In this document: piece by piece, positions 22,028 through 34,202 of the stretch | How the letters are laid out: each line of letters starts with the position of its first letter | How positions within the stretch are numbered: position 1 is the first letter of the stretch | Origin: Panulirus ornatus | Lineage: Eukaryota > Arthropoda > Malacostraca > Decapoda > Palinuridae | Assembly: GCF_036320965.1 (NCBI RefSeq) | Contig: NC_092270.1 | Coordinates: 23,081,440 to 23,145,439, forward strand | DNA length: 64,000 nt | Direction: 5' to 3' | Made by a program: the position numbers and the translations under genes | The notes under the pieces: model-generated | Databases searched by the model: none | What the model saw: the letters and a program-made list of their open reading frames with translations, nothing else | What the model was told of the DNA's origin: nothing

Positions 22028-23966
22028 AAAATGTTCTAGAAGGAAGTAAATAAAGTGCGTAAGACAAGGGAGCAAATGGAAACTTCAGTGAAGGGCGCAA
22101 ATGGGGAGGTGATAACAAGTAGTGGTGATGTGAGAAGGAGATGGAGTGAGTATTTTGAAGGTTTGTTGAATGTGTTTGATGATAGAGTGGCAGGTATAGG
22201 GTGTTTTGGTCGAGGTGGTGTGCAAAGTGAGAGGGTTAGGGAAAATGATTTGGTAAACAGAGAAGAGGTAGTAAAAGCTTTGCGGAAGATGAAAGCCGGC
22301 AAGGCAGCAGGTTTGGATGGTATTGCAGTGGAATTTATTAAAAAAGGGGTTGACTGTATTGTTGACTGGTTGGTAAGGTTATTTAATATATGTATGACTC
22401 ATGGTGAGGTGCCTGAGGATTGGCAGAATGCGTGCATAGTGCCATTGTACAAAGGCAAAGGGGATAAGAGTGAGTGCTCAAATTACAGAGGTATAAGTCT
22501 GTTGAGTATTCCTGGTAAATTATATGGGAGGGTATTGATTGAGAGGGTGAAGGCATGTACAGAGCATCAGATTAGGGAAGAGCAGTGTGGTTTCAGAAGT
22601 GGTAGAGGATGTGTGGATCAGGTGTTTGCTTTGAAGAATGTATGTGAGAAATACTTAGAAAAGCAAATGGATTTGTATGTAGCATTTATGTATCTGGAGA
22701 AGGCATATGATAGAGTTGATAGAGATGCTCTGTGGAAGGTATTAAGAATATATGGTGTGGGAGGCAAGTTGTTAGAAGCAGTGAAAAGTTTTTATCGAGG
22801 ATGTAAGGCATGTGTACGTGTAGGAAGAGAGGAAAGTGATTGGTTCTCAGTGAATGTAGGTTTGTGGCAGGGGTGTGTGATGTCTCCATGGTTGTTTAAT
22901 TTGTTTATGGATGGGGTTGTTAGGGAGGTGAATGCAAGAGTTTTGGAAAGAGGGGCAAGTATGAAGTCTGTTGGGGATGAGAGAGCTTGGGAAGTGAGTC
23001 AGTTGTTGTTCGCTGATGATACAGCGCTGGTGGCTGATTCATGTGAGAAACTGCAGAAGCTGGTGACTGAGTTTGGTAAAGTGTGTGAAAGAAGAAAGTT
23101 AAGAGTAAATGTGAATAAGAGCAAGGTTATTAGGTACAGTAGGGTTGAGGGTCAAGTCAATTGGGAGGTAAGTTTGAATGGAGCAAAACTGGCGGAAGTA
23201 AAGTGTTTTAGATATCTGGGAGTGGATCTGGCAGCGGATGGAACCATGGAAGCAGAAGTAGATCATAGGGTGGGGGAGGAGGCGAAAATCCTGGGAGCCT
23301 TGAAGAATGTGTGGAAGTCGAGAACATTATCTCGGAAAGCAAAAATGGGTATGTTTGAAGGAATAGTGGTTCCAACAAAGTTGTATGGTTGCGAGGCGTG
23401 GGCTATGGATAGAGTTGTGCGCAGGAGGATGGATGTGCTGGAAATGAGATGTTTGAGGACAATGTGTGGTGTGAGGTGGTTTGATCGAGTAAGTAACGTA
23501 AGGGTAAGAGAGATGTGTGGAAATAAAAAGAGCGTAGTTGAGAGAGCAGAAGAGGGTGTTTTGAAATGGTTTGGGCACATGGAGAGAATGAGTGAGGAAA
23601 GATTGACCAAGAGGATATATGTGTCGGAGGTGGAGGGAACAAGGAGAAGTGGGAGACCAAATTGGAGGTGGAAAGATGGAGTGAAAAAGATTTTGTGTGA
23701 TCGGGGCCTGAACATGCAGGAGGGTGAAAGGAGGGCAAGGAATAGAGTGAATTGGATCGATGTGGTATACCGGGGTTGACGTGCTGTCAGTGGATTGAAT
23801 CAGGGCATGTGAAGCGTCTGGGGTAAACCATGGAAAGCTGTGTAGGTATGTATATTTGCGTGTGTGGACATATGTATATACATGTGTATGGGGGTGGTTT
23901 GGGCCATTTCTTTCTTCTGTTTCCTTGCGCTACCTCGCAAACGCGGGAGACAGCGACAAAGCAAAA
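22028..23966 (+). mobile_element. RTE-like LINE copy E, longest uninterrupted RT
   Basis: Begins within the linker (EGSK.SA.DKGANG-type wording, VNK-VRKTREQM), runs open to 23779, then the short-form 3' UTR with the terminal CTACCTCGCAAACGCGGGAG block and about 9 A bases at 23962. It is head to head with copy D across the microsatellite. Confidence 0.9.
22055..23779 (+). CDS. Copy E reverse transcriptase ORF, 574 codons, motif A mutated
   Basis: The longest LINE reading frame in the window with no stop or frameshift. It spans from MRKTREQMETSVKG through the KALRKMKAGKAAGLDGIA, YKGKGDKSECSNYRG, RSGRGCVDQ, RQGC-like, FADD and C-terminal regions to VVYRG. Two changes affect conserved sites. Motif A reads AFMYLEKAYD, so the Asp that binds the catalytic metal is Tyr. 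Motif B reads GLWQGC in place of GLRQGC. It lacks an endonuclease. The start is arbitrary: upstream is a truncated linker, not a natural start. Confidence 0.8.
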   Translation: MRKTREQMETSVKGANGEVITSSGDVRRRWSEYFEGLLNVFDDRVAGIGCFGRGGVQSERVRENDLVNREEVVKALRKMKAGKAAGLDGIAVEFIKKGVDCIVDWLVRLFNICMTHGEVPEDWQNACIVPLYKGKGDKSECSNYRGISLLSIPGKLYGRVLIERVKACTEHQIREEQCGFRSGRGCVDQVFALKNVCEKYLEKQMDLYVAFMYLEKAYDRVDRDALWKVLRIYGVGGKLLEAVKSFYRGCKACVRVGREESDWFSVNVGLWQGCVMSPWLFNLFMDGVVREVNARVLERGASMKSVGDERAWEVSQLLFADDTALVADSCEKLQKLVTEFGKVCERRKLRVNVNKSKVIRYSRVEGQVNWEVSLNGAKLAEVKCFRYLGVDLAADGTMEAEVDHRVGEEAKILGALKNVWKSRTLSRKAKMGMFEGIVVPTKLYGCEAWAMDRVVRRRMDVLEMRCLRTMCGVRWFDRVSNVRVREMCGNKKSVVERAEEGVLKWFGHMERMSEERLTKRIYVSEVEGTRRSGRPNWRWKDGVKKILCDRGLNMQEGERRARNRVNWIDVVYRG

Positions 23967-24173
23967 AAAAAATACGAAAAATGTAAGAAATAATCTAGAA
24001 AACTGAAACTTCTAGCTTGAAATGAAATGAAAAATGAATGTCAGATAATGGTTCAACCTCTGGCTATGGAAAAGGGAAATGTATAATTTATTTACACAAA
24101 CGTCAATAGTAGTTTTCATCAATTTAACCACTGTATCATACTGCCTGGTCCACTTCTCTTATCATGAAACTGG
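23967..24173. other. Intronic sequence
   Basis: AT-rich single-copy-looking DNA between LINE copy E and the duplicated block. Confidence 0.4.
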
Positions 24174-26384
24174 AATATTGGCTTATGATGTTTCTCAATT
24201 GTTTTCATTACACAAAGTACAACCATATCTTGGATTCATGAGGGTAGGTAGTTTGTCATCCGCCATAATAAAGCCTTGACAGACCAAAAGTTTATCTGGA
24301 CCTCAACTTTTCCAGTACGTGAAAAACGCCTTTTTGCTTTCCATCTCTATCATTTTGAAAAATGCTCCGTTTGTTCACATTTCAATGAAAAAATAAGCTT
24401 CAATGTCTAAGCTACATTCTTTTCCAATTTCACTATTTTCTTGTCAGAGCACCATGTATGAAAACTATCACTCCAGTAACACAACTATAAACATTTACTT
24501 CCCCTTTACAAAAGTTCTGGGGAAGTCTGTCTTGATACACTGCGGGTCACTCTACCACCTGAAATAAGATACAGTAAAATATTATTGACAAAATTATAAT
24601 TACAATTTTTTCACACATGATTGCTGTTTCCCACTTTAGTGAGCTAGTGACAGGAACATACAAAGAAAGATCACAGTAACTCATATCCATTCTCTGTCAT
24701 GTGTAATGTGCCAAAATCACACCTCCCTATCCAGAACCATGCCCCACACACCTTTCCATGGTTTACCCTGACCTTTTCACATGCCCTGATTCAGTCCATT
24801 GACAGCAAGTTAATCCCTGTATACCACATAATTCCAGTTCACTCTATCTCATGCATACTTTTCACCCTCCTCCATGTTTAAGCCCTGATCTTTCAAAATC
24901 TTTTTCACTTCATCCTTCCATCTCCAATTTAGTCTCCCCCTTCATCTTGTTCCTTCCATTTTTGAGACATACGTCTTCTTTGTCAGCCTCTGTTCACTCA
25001 TTCTCTCCCTTTCACCAGATGATTTCAGCACACCCTCTTCAGCTCTCTCAACTACACTTTTTATTGCCACACCTCTCTCTCTTACCCTTTCATCATTTTC
25101 TCAATCAAACCACCCTCTTCACACCACTTATTATCCTCATACGTTTCATTTCCAACACCTCCACCCTCTTCCACACATCCTCATCCATAGCTCATGCCTT
25201 GCATCCATGTAACATTGTTAAGACTACTATACCTTCAAATATTCCCATTTTTTCCCTCCCAGTTACAGAACTTTCTTTCCACACATTCCTTAATGGTTCC
25301 ACAACCTTTGCCTCCTCACCTACCCTAAGACTCTGTTCCACTTCTTTGGTTCCATTTGCTGCTATGGCTACTCCCAGGTATCTAAAACACTTCCTTCAAT
25401 TTTTCTCAATTTAAACTCACACCCTAAGTAACCTGTCCCTTTTCCTTGCTAAACTTGATAACCTTGCTTTTATTCACATTTACTCTCAACTCCCACCTTT
25501 CCTACACTCTTCCAAACTCAGCCACCACCTGCAATTTCTTACTCAAATCTGCCATCATTGCTGTGTCATCATTAAACAACTAACTGGCTTCCCTGGCCAC
25601 ATACTTTCCCCTCTCTCCAAGACTCTTGCAGTTACCACCCCATCCATAAACAAATTTATAGCCATGTTGACATCAGACATCCCTGCTGCAGACCAACCTT
25701 CGCTTGGAACCACTCACTCTCCTCTCTTCCCACCCTTAAACATGCATTACACTCTTGAGAAAAAGTTCTCACTCCTGCTAGCAGCTTTCTTCCCACACCA
25801 TATACTCTTAAGACCTTTCACAAGGCATCTTTGTCAGCCCTGCTGAATGCTTTCTGTAGATCCATAAATGCTGGATACAAATCCTTCTTTTTCTCTAAGT
25901 ATTTATTGCACTTTCTTAAAGGGTGTGGCCAAAAGGGTATGGGCAAAACTTGTTCTTTAACACCATACAAGGGGATTAGATATGGGGGAGATTTGTACTA
26001 AGTGTGGACTGGCTTTGTTCCAAATGTGGGCTATGCTTTTACCATACATGGGGGTTATCTTGTACTCTCTGTTAGTACAACTTAACCTACATATGAGTAA
26101 GACTTATACCACACATGGTCTTATCTTTTGCCACATATTGGCAAGACTTGTACCTTATGTTGATGAGACTTGTACCACAAATGGGCTAGACTTATTCCAC
26201 ACATGGCTGAGACAAGTACCACATATTGGCTAGACTTGTACCACTTATGTGTTAGACTTATGCTACATATGGGCTAGACTTTTTCCCAAATATAGGTGAG
26301 TCATGTATGGGCCATACATGTGCTACATTTGGGTCAGACTTGTACCACTTACTGGCTAGACTTGTACCACATATGGGATAGACT
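24174..26384. repeat. Duplicated 2.2-kb block, copy 1
   Basis: Starts at 'atattggctta' and runs through an old minus-strand LINE fragment into the degenerate edge of the 22-bp minisatellite. The same order recurs about 3443-3446 bases downstream at 27617. Copy 1 keeps the diverged LINE sequence throughout; copy 2 does not. Confidence 0.88.
24626..25920 (-). mobile_element. Diverged RTE-like LINE (older subfamily), RT and 3' UTR
   Basis: Relative to the young copies, about one base in five differs. On the minus strand the recognisable order runs from a DALWKVLR-like region (about 25820), through damaged motif B and FNDD-like motif C and the CFRYLGVA block, to the C-terminal domain and a 3' UTR with CACTTTAGTGAGCTAG in place of the usual terminal block. 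Stops and frameshifts are many. It ends abruptly at about 25920 where the minisatellite begins. Confidence 0.7.
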
Positions 26385-27620
26385 TGTACCACATATGGGA
26401 TAGACTTGTACCACATATGGGATAGACTTGTACCACATATGGGATAGACTTGTACCACATATGGGATAGACTTGTACCACATATGGGATAGACTTGTACC
26501 ACATATGGGATAGACTTGTACCACATATGGGTGAGACTTGTACCATATATTTGGGCAAGACTTGTACCACATATGGGTGAGACTTGTACCATATATTTGG
26601 GCAAGACTTGTACCACATATGGGATAGACTTGTACCACATATGGGATAGACTTGTACCACATATGGGATAGACTTGTACCACATATGGGATAGACTTGTA
26701 CCACATATGGGATAGACTTGTACCACATATGGGATAGACTTGTACCACATATGGGATAGACTTGTACCACATATGGGATAGACTTGTACCACATATGGGA
26801 TAGACTTGTACCACATATGGGATAGACTTGTACCACATATGGGATAGACTTGTACCACATATGGGTGAGACTTGTACCATATATTTGGGCAAGACTTGTA
26901 CCACATATGGGATAGACTTGTACCACATATGGGATAGACTTGTACCACATATGGGATAGACTTGTACCACATATGGGATAGACTTGTACCACATATGGGA
27001 TAGACTTGTACCACATATGGGATAGACTTGTACCACATATGGATAAGACTTTCACTGCACATGGATGAGACTTGTACCACATATGGGATAGACTTGTACC
27101 ACATATGGGATAGACTTGTACCACATATGGGATAGACTTGTACCACATATGGGATAGACTTGTACCACATATGGGTGAGACTTGTACCATATATTTGGGC
27201 AAGACTTGTACCACATATGGGTGAGACTTGTACCATATATTTGGGCAAGACTTGTACCACATATGGGATAGACTTGTACCACATATGGGTGAGACTTGTA
27301 CCATATATTTGGGCAAGACTTGTACCACATATGGGATGAGACTTGTACCACAAATGGGCTAGACTTATTCCACACATGGCTGAGACAAGTACCACATATT
27401 GGCTAGACTTGTACCACATATGGGATAGACTTGTACCACATATGGGATAGACTTGTACCACATATGGGATAGACTTGTACCACATATGGGATAGACTTGT
27501 ACCACATATGGGATAGACTTGTACCACATATGGGTGAGACTTGTACCATATATTTGGGCAAGACTTGTACCACATATGGGATAGACTTGTACCACATATG
27601 GGATAGACTTGTACCACATA
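25975..27620. repeat. 22-bp minisatellite, array 1
   Basis: The monomer on the plus strand begins GGGATAGACTTG and ends CCACATAT, 22 bp. From about 26340 it is nearly uniform, and before that degenerate. Variant units add 'gggtgagact...atatttgggcaagact' (about 46 bp for the pair) or 'ggataagactttcactgcac' units. The variants recur in the same combinations, so there is a loose higher-order pattern. Three overlapping minus-strand frames stay open only because the monomer lacks a stop on that strand. Confidence 0.95.
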
Positions 27621-29830
27621 TTGGCTTAGAATGTTTCTCAATTGTTTTCATTACACAAAGTACAACCATATCTTGGATTCATGAGGGTAGGTAGTTTGTC
27701 ATCCGCCATAATAAAGCCTTGAACAGACCAAAAGGTTTATCTGGACCTCAACTTTTCCAGTACGTGAAAAACGCCTTTTTGCTTTCCATCTCTATCATTT
27801 TGAAAATGCTCCGTTTGTTCACATTTCAATGAAAAAATAAGCTTCAATGTCTAAGCTACATTCATTTCCCAAATTTCACTATTTTCTTGTCAGAGCACCA
27901 TGTATGAAAAACTATCACTCCAGTAACACAACTATAAACATTTACTTCCCCTTTACAAAAGTTCTGGGAAGTCTGTCTTGATACACTGCGGGTCACTCTA
28001 CCACCTGAAATAAGATACAGTAAAATATTATTGACAAAATTATAATTACAATTTTTTCACACATGATTGCTGTTTCCCACTTTAGTGAGCTAGTGACAGG
28101 AACATACAAAGAAAGATCACAGTAACTCATATCCAATCCTCTTCATGTGTATTGCCAAAAACACACCATCCCTATCCAGAACCATGCCCCACACACCTTT
28201 CCCATGGTTTACCCTGACCTTTCACATGCCCTGATTCAGTCCATTGACAGCAAGTTAATCCCTGTATACCACATAATTCCAGTTCACTCTATCTCAGCAT
28301 ACTTTTTCACCCTCCTCCATGTTAAGCCCTGATCTTTCAAAATCTTTTTCACTCCATCTTTCCACCTCCAATTTGGTCTCCCTCTTCTCCTCGTTCCCTC
28401 CACCTCCGACACATATATCCTCTTGGTCAATCTTTCCTCACTCATTCTCTCCCTTTCACCAGATGATTTCAGCACACCTCTTCAGCTCTCTCAACTACAC
28501 TTTTTATTGCCACACCTCTCTCTCTTACCCTTTCATCATTTTTCTCAATCAAACCACCCTCTTCACACCACTTATTAACCTCATACGTTTTCATTTCCAC
28601 ACGAACAACACACCCTCTCTCCACACACCTCATCCATTGCTCATGCCTTGCATCCATGTAACATTGTTAAGACTACTATACCTTCAAATATTCCCATTTT
28701 TCCCTCCCAGTTACAGAACTTTCTTTCCACACATTCCTTAATGGTTCCACAACCTTTGCCTCCTCACCTACCCTAAGACTCTGTTCACTTCTTTGGTTCC
28801 ATTTGCTGCTATGGCTACTCCAGGTATCTAAAACACTTCCTTCAATTTTTCTCAATTTAAACTCACACCCTAAGTAACCAGTCCCTTTTCCTTGCTAAAC
28901 TTGATAACCTTGCTTTTTATTGCACATATACTCCAACTCCCACCTTTCCTACACTCTTCCAAACTCAGCCACCACCTGCAATTCTACTCAAATCTCCATC
29001 AATGCTGTGTCATCATTAAACAACTAACTGGCTTCCCTGGCCACATACTTTCCCCTCTCCATCCAAGACTCTTGCAGTTACCACCCCATCCATAAACAAA
29101 TTAAACAACCATGGAGACATCACACACCCCTGCCGCAAACCTACATTCACTGAGAACCAATCACTTTCCTCTCTTCCTACACGTACACATGCCTTACATC
29201 CTCGATAAAAACTTTTCACTGCTTCTAACAACTTTCCTCCCACACCATATATTCTTAATACCTTCCACAGAGCATCTCTATCAACTCTATCATATGCCTT
29301 CTCCAGATCCATAAATGCTGGATACAAATCCTTCTTTTTCTCTAAGTATTTATTGCACTTTCTTAAAGGGTGTGGCCAAAAGGGTATGGGCAAAACTTGT
29401 TCTTTAACACCATACAAGGGATTAGATATGGGGGAGATTTGTACTAAGTGTGGACTGGCTTTGTTCCAAATGTGGGCTATGCTTTTACCATACATGGGGG
29501 TTATCTTGTACTCTCTGTTAGTACAACTTAACCTACATATGAGTAAGACTTATACCACACATGGTCTTATCTTTTGCCACATATTGGCAAGACTTGTACC
29601 TTATGTTGATGAGACTTGTACCACAAATGGGCTAGACTTATTCCACACATGGCTGAGACAAGTACCACATATTGGCTAGACTTGTACCACTTATGTGTTA
29701 GACTTATGCTACATATGGGCTAGACTTTTTCCCAAATATAGGTGAGTCATGTATGGGCCATACATGTGCTACATTTGGGTCAGACTTGTACCACTTACTG
29801 GCTAGACTTGTACCACATATGGGTGAGACT
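27617..29830. repeat. Duplicated 2.2-kb block, copy 2 (mosaic)
   Basis: Matches 24174-26384 with many 1-base deletions and insertions, but the old LINE fragment inside it (28063-29365) is patched. At about 28350-28452 and 29103-29310 the sequence switches to that of the young LINE copies and then back. The second patch has the same TTTCCTCCC variant as copy B (about 17747), where most other young copies have TTGCCTCCC. Confidence 0.85.
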
Positions 29831-32800
29831 TGTACCAAATATGGGCTAGACTTGTACCACATATGGGCTAGACTCATACATGTGGATGAGACTTTTACTA
29901 CATATGGACTAGACTTATACCACATATGGGATAGACTTGTACCACATATGGGATGAGACTTGTACCACATATGGGCTAGACTTGTACCAAATATTGATGA
30001 GACTTTTACTACACATGGGTGAGACTTGTACCATATATTTGGGCAAGACTTGTACCACATATGGATAAGACTTTCACTGCACATGGATGAGACTTGTACC
30101 ATATACAGGCTAGACTTGTACCAATTATGGTTAAGACTTGTATCACATATGGGTTAGACTTATACCACATATGGGATAGACTTGTACCACATATGGGATA
30201 GACTTGTACCACATATGGGATAGACTTGTACCACATATGGGATAGACTTGTACCACATATGGGATAGACTTGTACCACATATGGGATAGACTTGTACCAC
30301 ATATGGGATAGACTTGTACCACATATGGGTGAGACTTGTACCATATATTTGGGCAAGACTTGTACCTTATGTTGATGAGACTTGTACCATATATTTGGGC
30401 AAGACTTGTACCTTATGTTGATGAGACTTGTACCATATATTTGGGCAAGACTTGTACCACATATGGGTGAGACTTGTACCAAATATGGGCTAGACTTGTA
30501 CCACTTATGTGTTAGACTTATGCTACATATGGGCTAGACTTGTACCACTTATGTGTTAGACTTATGCTACATATGGGCTAGACTTGTACCACATATGGGA
30601 TAGACTTGTACCACATATGGGATAGACTTGTACCACATATGGGATAGACTTGTACCACATATGGGATAGACTTGTACCACATATGGGATAGACTTGTACC
30701 ACATATGGGATAGACTTGTACCACATATGGGATAGACTTGTACCACATATGGGATAGACTTGTACCACATATGGGATAGACTTGTACCACATATGGGATA
30801 GACTTGTACCACATATGGATAAGACTTTCACTGCACATGGATGAGACTTGTACCACATATGGGATAGACTTGTACCACATATGGGATAGACTTGTACCAC
30901 ATATGGGATAGACTTGTACCACATATGGGATAGACTTGTACCACATATGGGATAGACTTGTACCACATATGGGATAGACTTGTACCACATATGGGATAGA
31001 CTTGTACCACATATGGGATAGACTTGTACCACATATGGGATAGACTTGTACCACATATGGGATAGACTTGTACCACATATGGGATAGACTTGTACCACAT
31101 ATGGGATAGACTTGTACCACATATGGGATAGACTTGTACCACATATGGGATAGACTTGTACCACATATGGGTGAGACTTGTACCATATATTTGGGCAAGA
31201 CTTGTACCTTATGTTGATGAGACTTGTACCACATATGGGATAGACTTGTACCACATATGGGATAGACTTGTACCACATATGGGCTAGACTTGTACCACAT
31301 ATGGGATAGACTTGTACCACATATGGGATAGACTTGTACCACATATGGGATAGACTTGTACCACTTATGTGTTAGACTTATGCTACATATGGGCTAGACT
31401 TGTACCACATATGGGATAGACTTGTACCACATATGGGATAGACTTGTACCACATATGGGATAGACTTGTACCACATATGGGATAGACTTGTACCACATAT
31501 GGGATAGACTTGTACCACATATGGATAAGACTTTCACTGCACATGGATGAGACTTGTACCATATATTTGGGCAAGACTTGTACCACATATGGGATAGACT
31601 TGTACCACATATGGGATAGACTTGTACCACATATGGGATAGACTTGTACCACATATGGGATAGACTTGTACCACATATGGGATAGACTTGTACCACATAT
31701 GGGATAGACTTGTACCACATATGGGATAGACTTGTACCACATATGGGATAGACTTGTACCACATATGGGTGAGACTTGTACCATATATTTGGGCAAGACT
31801 TGTACCACATATGGGATAGACTTGTACCACATATGGGATAGACTTGTACCACATATGGGATAGACTTGTACCACATATGGGATAGACTTGTACCACATAT
31901 GGGATAGACTTGTACCACATATGGGATAGACTTGTACCACATATGGGATAGACTTGTACCACATATGGGATAGACTTGTACCACATATGGGATAGACTTG
32001 TACCACATATGGGATAGACTTGTACCACATATGGGATAGACTTGTACCACATATGGGATAGACTTGTACCACATATGGGATAGACTTGTACCACATATGG
32101 GATAGACTTGTACCACATATGGGATAGACTTGTACCACATATGGGTGAGACTTGTACCATATATTTGGGCAAGACTTGTACCTTATGTTGATGAGACTTG
32201 TACCACATATGGGATAGACTTGTACCACATATGGGATAGACTTGTACCACATATGGGATAGACTTGTACCACATATGGGATAGACTTGTACCACATATGG
32301 GATAGACTTGTACCACATATGGGATAGACTTGTACCACATATGGGATAGACTTGTACCACATATGGGTGAGACTTGTACCATATATTTGGGCAAGACTTG
32401 TACCTTATGTTGATGAGACTTGTACCACATATGGGATAGACTTGTACCACATATGGGATAGACTTGTACCACATATGGGATAGACTTGTACCACATATGG
32501 ATAAGACTTTCACTGCACATGGATGAGACTTGTACCACATATGGATAAGACTTTCACTGCACATGGATGAGACTTGTACCACATATGGGATAGACTTGTA
32601 CCACATATGGGATAGACTTGTACCACATATGGATAAGACTTTCACTGCACATGGATGAGACTTGTACCACATATGGGATAGACTTGTACCACATATGGGA
32701 TAGACTTGTACCACATATGGGATAGACTTGTACCACATATGGGATAGACTTGTACCACATATGGGTGAGACTTGTACCATATATTTGGGCAAGACTTGTA

Positions 32801-33254
32801 CCACATATGGGATAGACTTGTACCACATATGGGATAGACTTGTACCACATATGGGATAGACTTGTACCACATATGGGATAGACTTGTACCACATATGGAT
32901 AAGACTTTCACTGCACATGGATGAGACTTGTACCATATATTTGGGCAAGACTTGTACCTTATGTTGATGAGACTTGTACCATATATTTGGGCAAGACTTG
33001 TACCTTATGTTGATGAGACTTGTACCACATATGGGATAGACTTGTACCACATATGGGATAGACTTGTACCACATATGGGATAGACTTGTACCACATATGG
33101 GATAGACTTGTACCACATATGGATAAGACTTTCACTGCACATGGATGAGACTTGTACCACATATGGGATAGACTTGTACCACATATGGGATAGACTTGTA
33201 CCACATATGGGATAGACTTGTACCACATATGGGATAGACTTGTACCACTTATGT
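29420..33254. repeat. 22-bp minisatellite, array 2 (longer)
   Basis: A degenerate start (29420-30170) is followed by about 3 kb of nearly identical 22-bp monomers, interrupted by the same variant units as array 1: ATATTTGGGCAAGAC, CTTATGTTGATGAGAC, GGATAAGACTTTCACTGC and TTATGTGTTAGACTTATGC. It ends in 'ttatgtgttttattcagc' at about 33254. The real length may differ from the assembled length, because reads cannot easily be placed in it. Confidence 0.95.
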
Positions 33255-34202
33255 GTTTTATTCAGCATGAGATAACAGCCAGAGAGGAATGATTTCAAAA
33301 TTGATGTCAGTTCTTTAATCCCCTATCTTCAGCTGTCAGGTTTGCTTTCATGTTGACCCTGCCTGTTTACCCAATTTTTTTTCTCTATTGGCCTTGCTAA
33401 ACCTGTTTTATTTTGTTTTATGCTTTTGACTAACAAATTCATTTTTCTTTAGTCTTTGTTATCTAGTTAATGCTTTAGATTTGCATAACTTAACCTAATT
33501 TTAAGAATTCTTGCACCCTGTTTGTTTCCTCTGTCTGCTGCATTTTTTTTAAGGATTTCATAAATTAGCGTAACTTGTTTGCTCATGAATATAACAGGTA
33601 GGTCATTTGCTGAGTTATAAACTTGATAGGCAGGCCATGTCTCTTCAATTTCCTAACGTCTAGGTTAAGATATACATAAATCCACCCCTTTTAGGAATTT
33701 AAAGCAGCAAAAACATACTTCAAAAAGAAAAGAATTGGCACTCCACTCGTACATTTTTCTTCATTAATTAATTAATGGAGATGTCTTTAGTGTACTGCAA
33801 TGCTATCTATATACATCTTTGATGCCTGTTCCAACTGGAGACTCCCTCAAGGGAATGGCCATGGCAATAGTCTCCATAACTAGTAAACTCCAGTGCTGCT
33901 TCTTTGCCTTTAGTACCTCCCCCTTTACAGGCCATTGGCAGAGAGCAAATTTAGCGCACTGTTTACAGAGGCCTTTTCGTAATGGTCCTGCTGACTACTA
34001 CAGCCCACCAAATGCTCCTACCTACTACTTTTACATAATGTTTCTACCTAATGCTCTTGCCTGTATGTTCTATGTTCCAACCTACTTTTATCTACTTCTC
34101 AAATGCCAGGGTTATTGCATAGTTCATACTGTAATGCAGACTACAGAAATTCATGCAGAGCTCAGGAACCCCACAGGTTAGGAGTGATTGTCACTAATAA
34201 AC
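33255..34202. other. Unassigned intronic sequence
   Basis: No family recognised. A plus-strand frame at 33819-34181 is open but lacks splice borders and protein-like composition. An exact TTAATTAATTAA palindrome occurs near 33766. Confidence 0.4.

Noticed and set aside
26340..27620. CRISPR-like array of short repeats
   Set aside because: The monomers are contiguous, with no unique spacers between them, and the context is a eukaryotic intron.
31383..33116. Long minus-strand open frames in the 22-bp array (up to 577 codons)
   Set aside because: They arise because a 22-bp monomer without stops on that strand is repeated. All three frames are open with the same 22-residue pattern. No start context, splice sites or domain.
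33819..34181. 120-codon plus-strand frame as a gene
   Set aside because: No recognisable motif or splice borders; composition is like its AT-rich and retroelement-rich neighbourhood.
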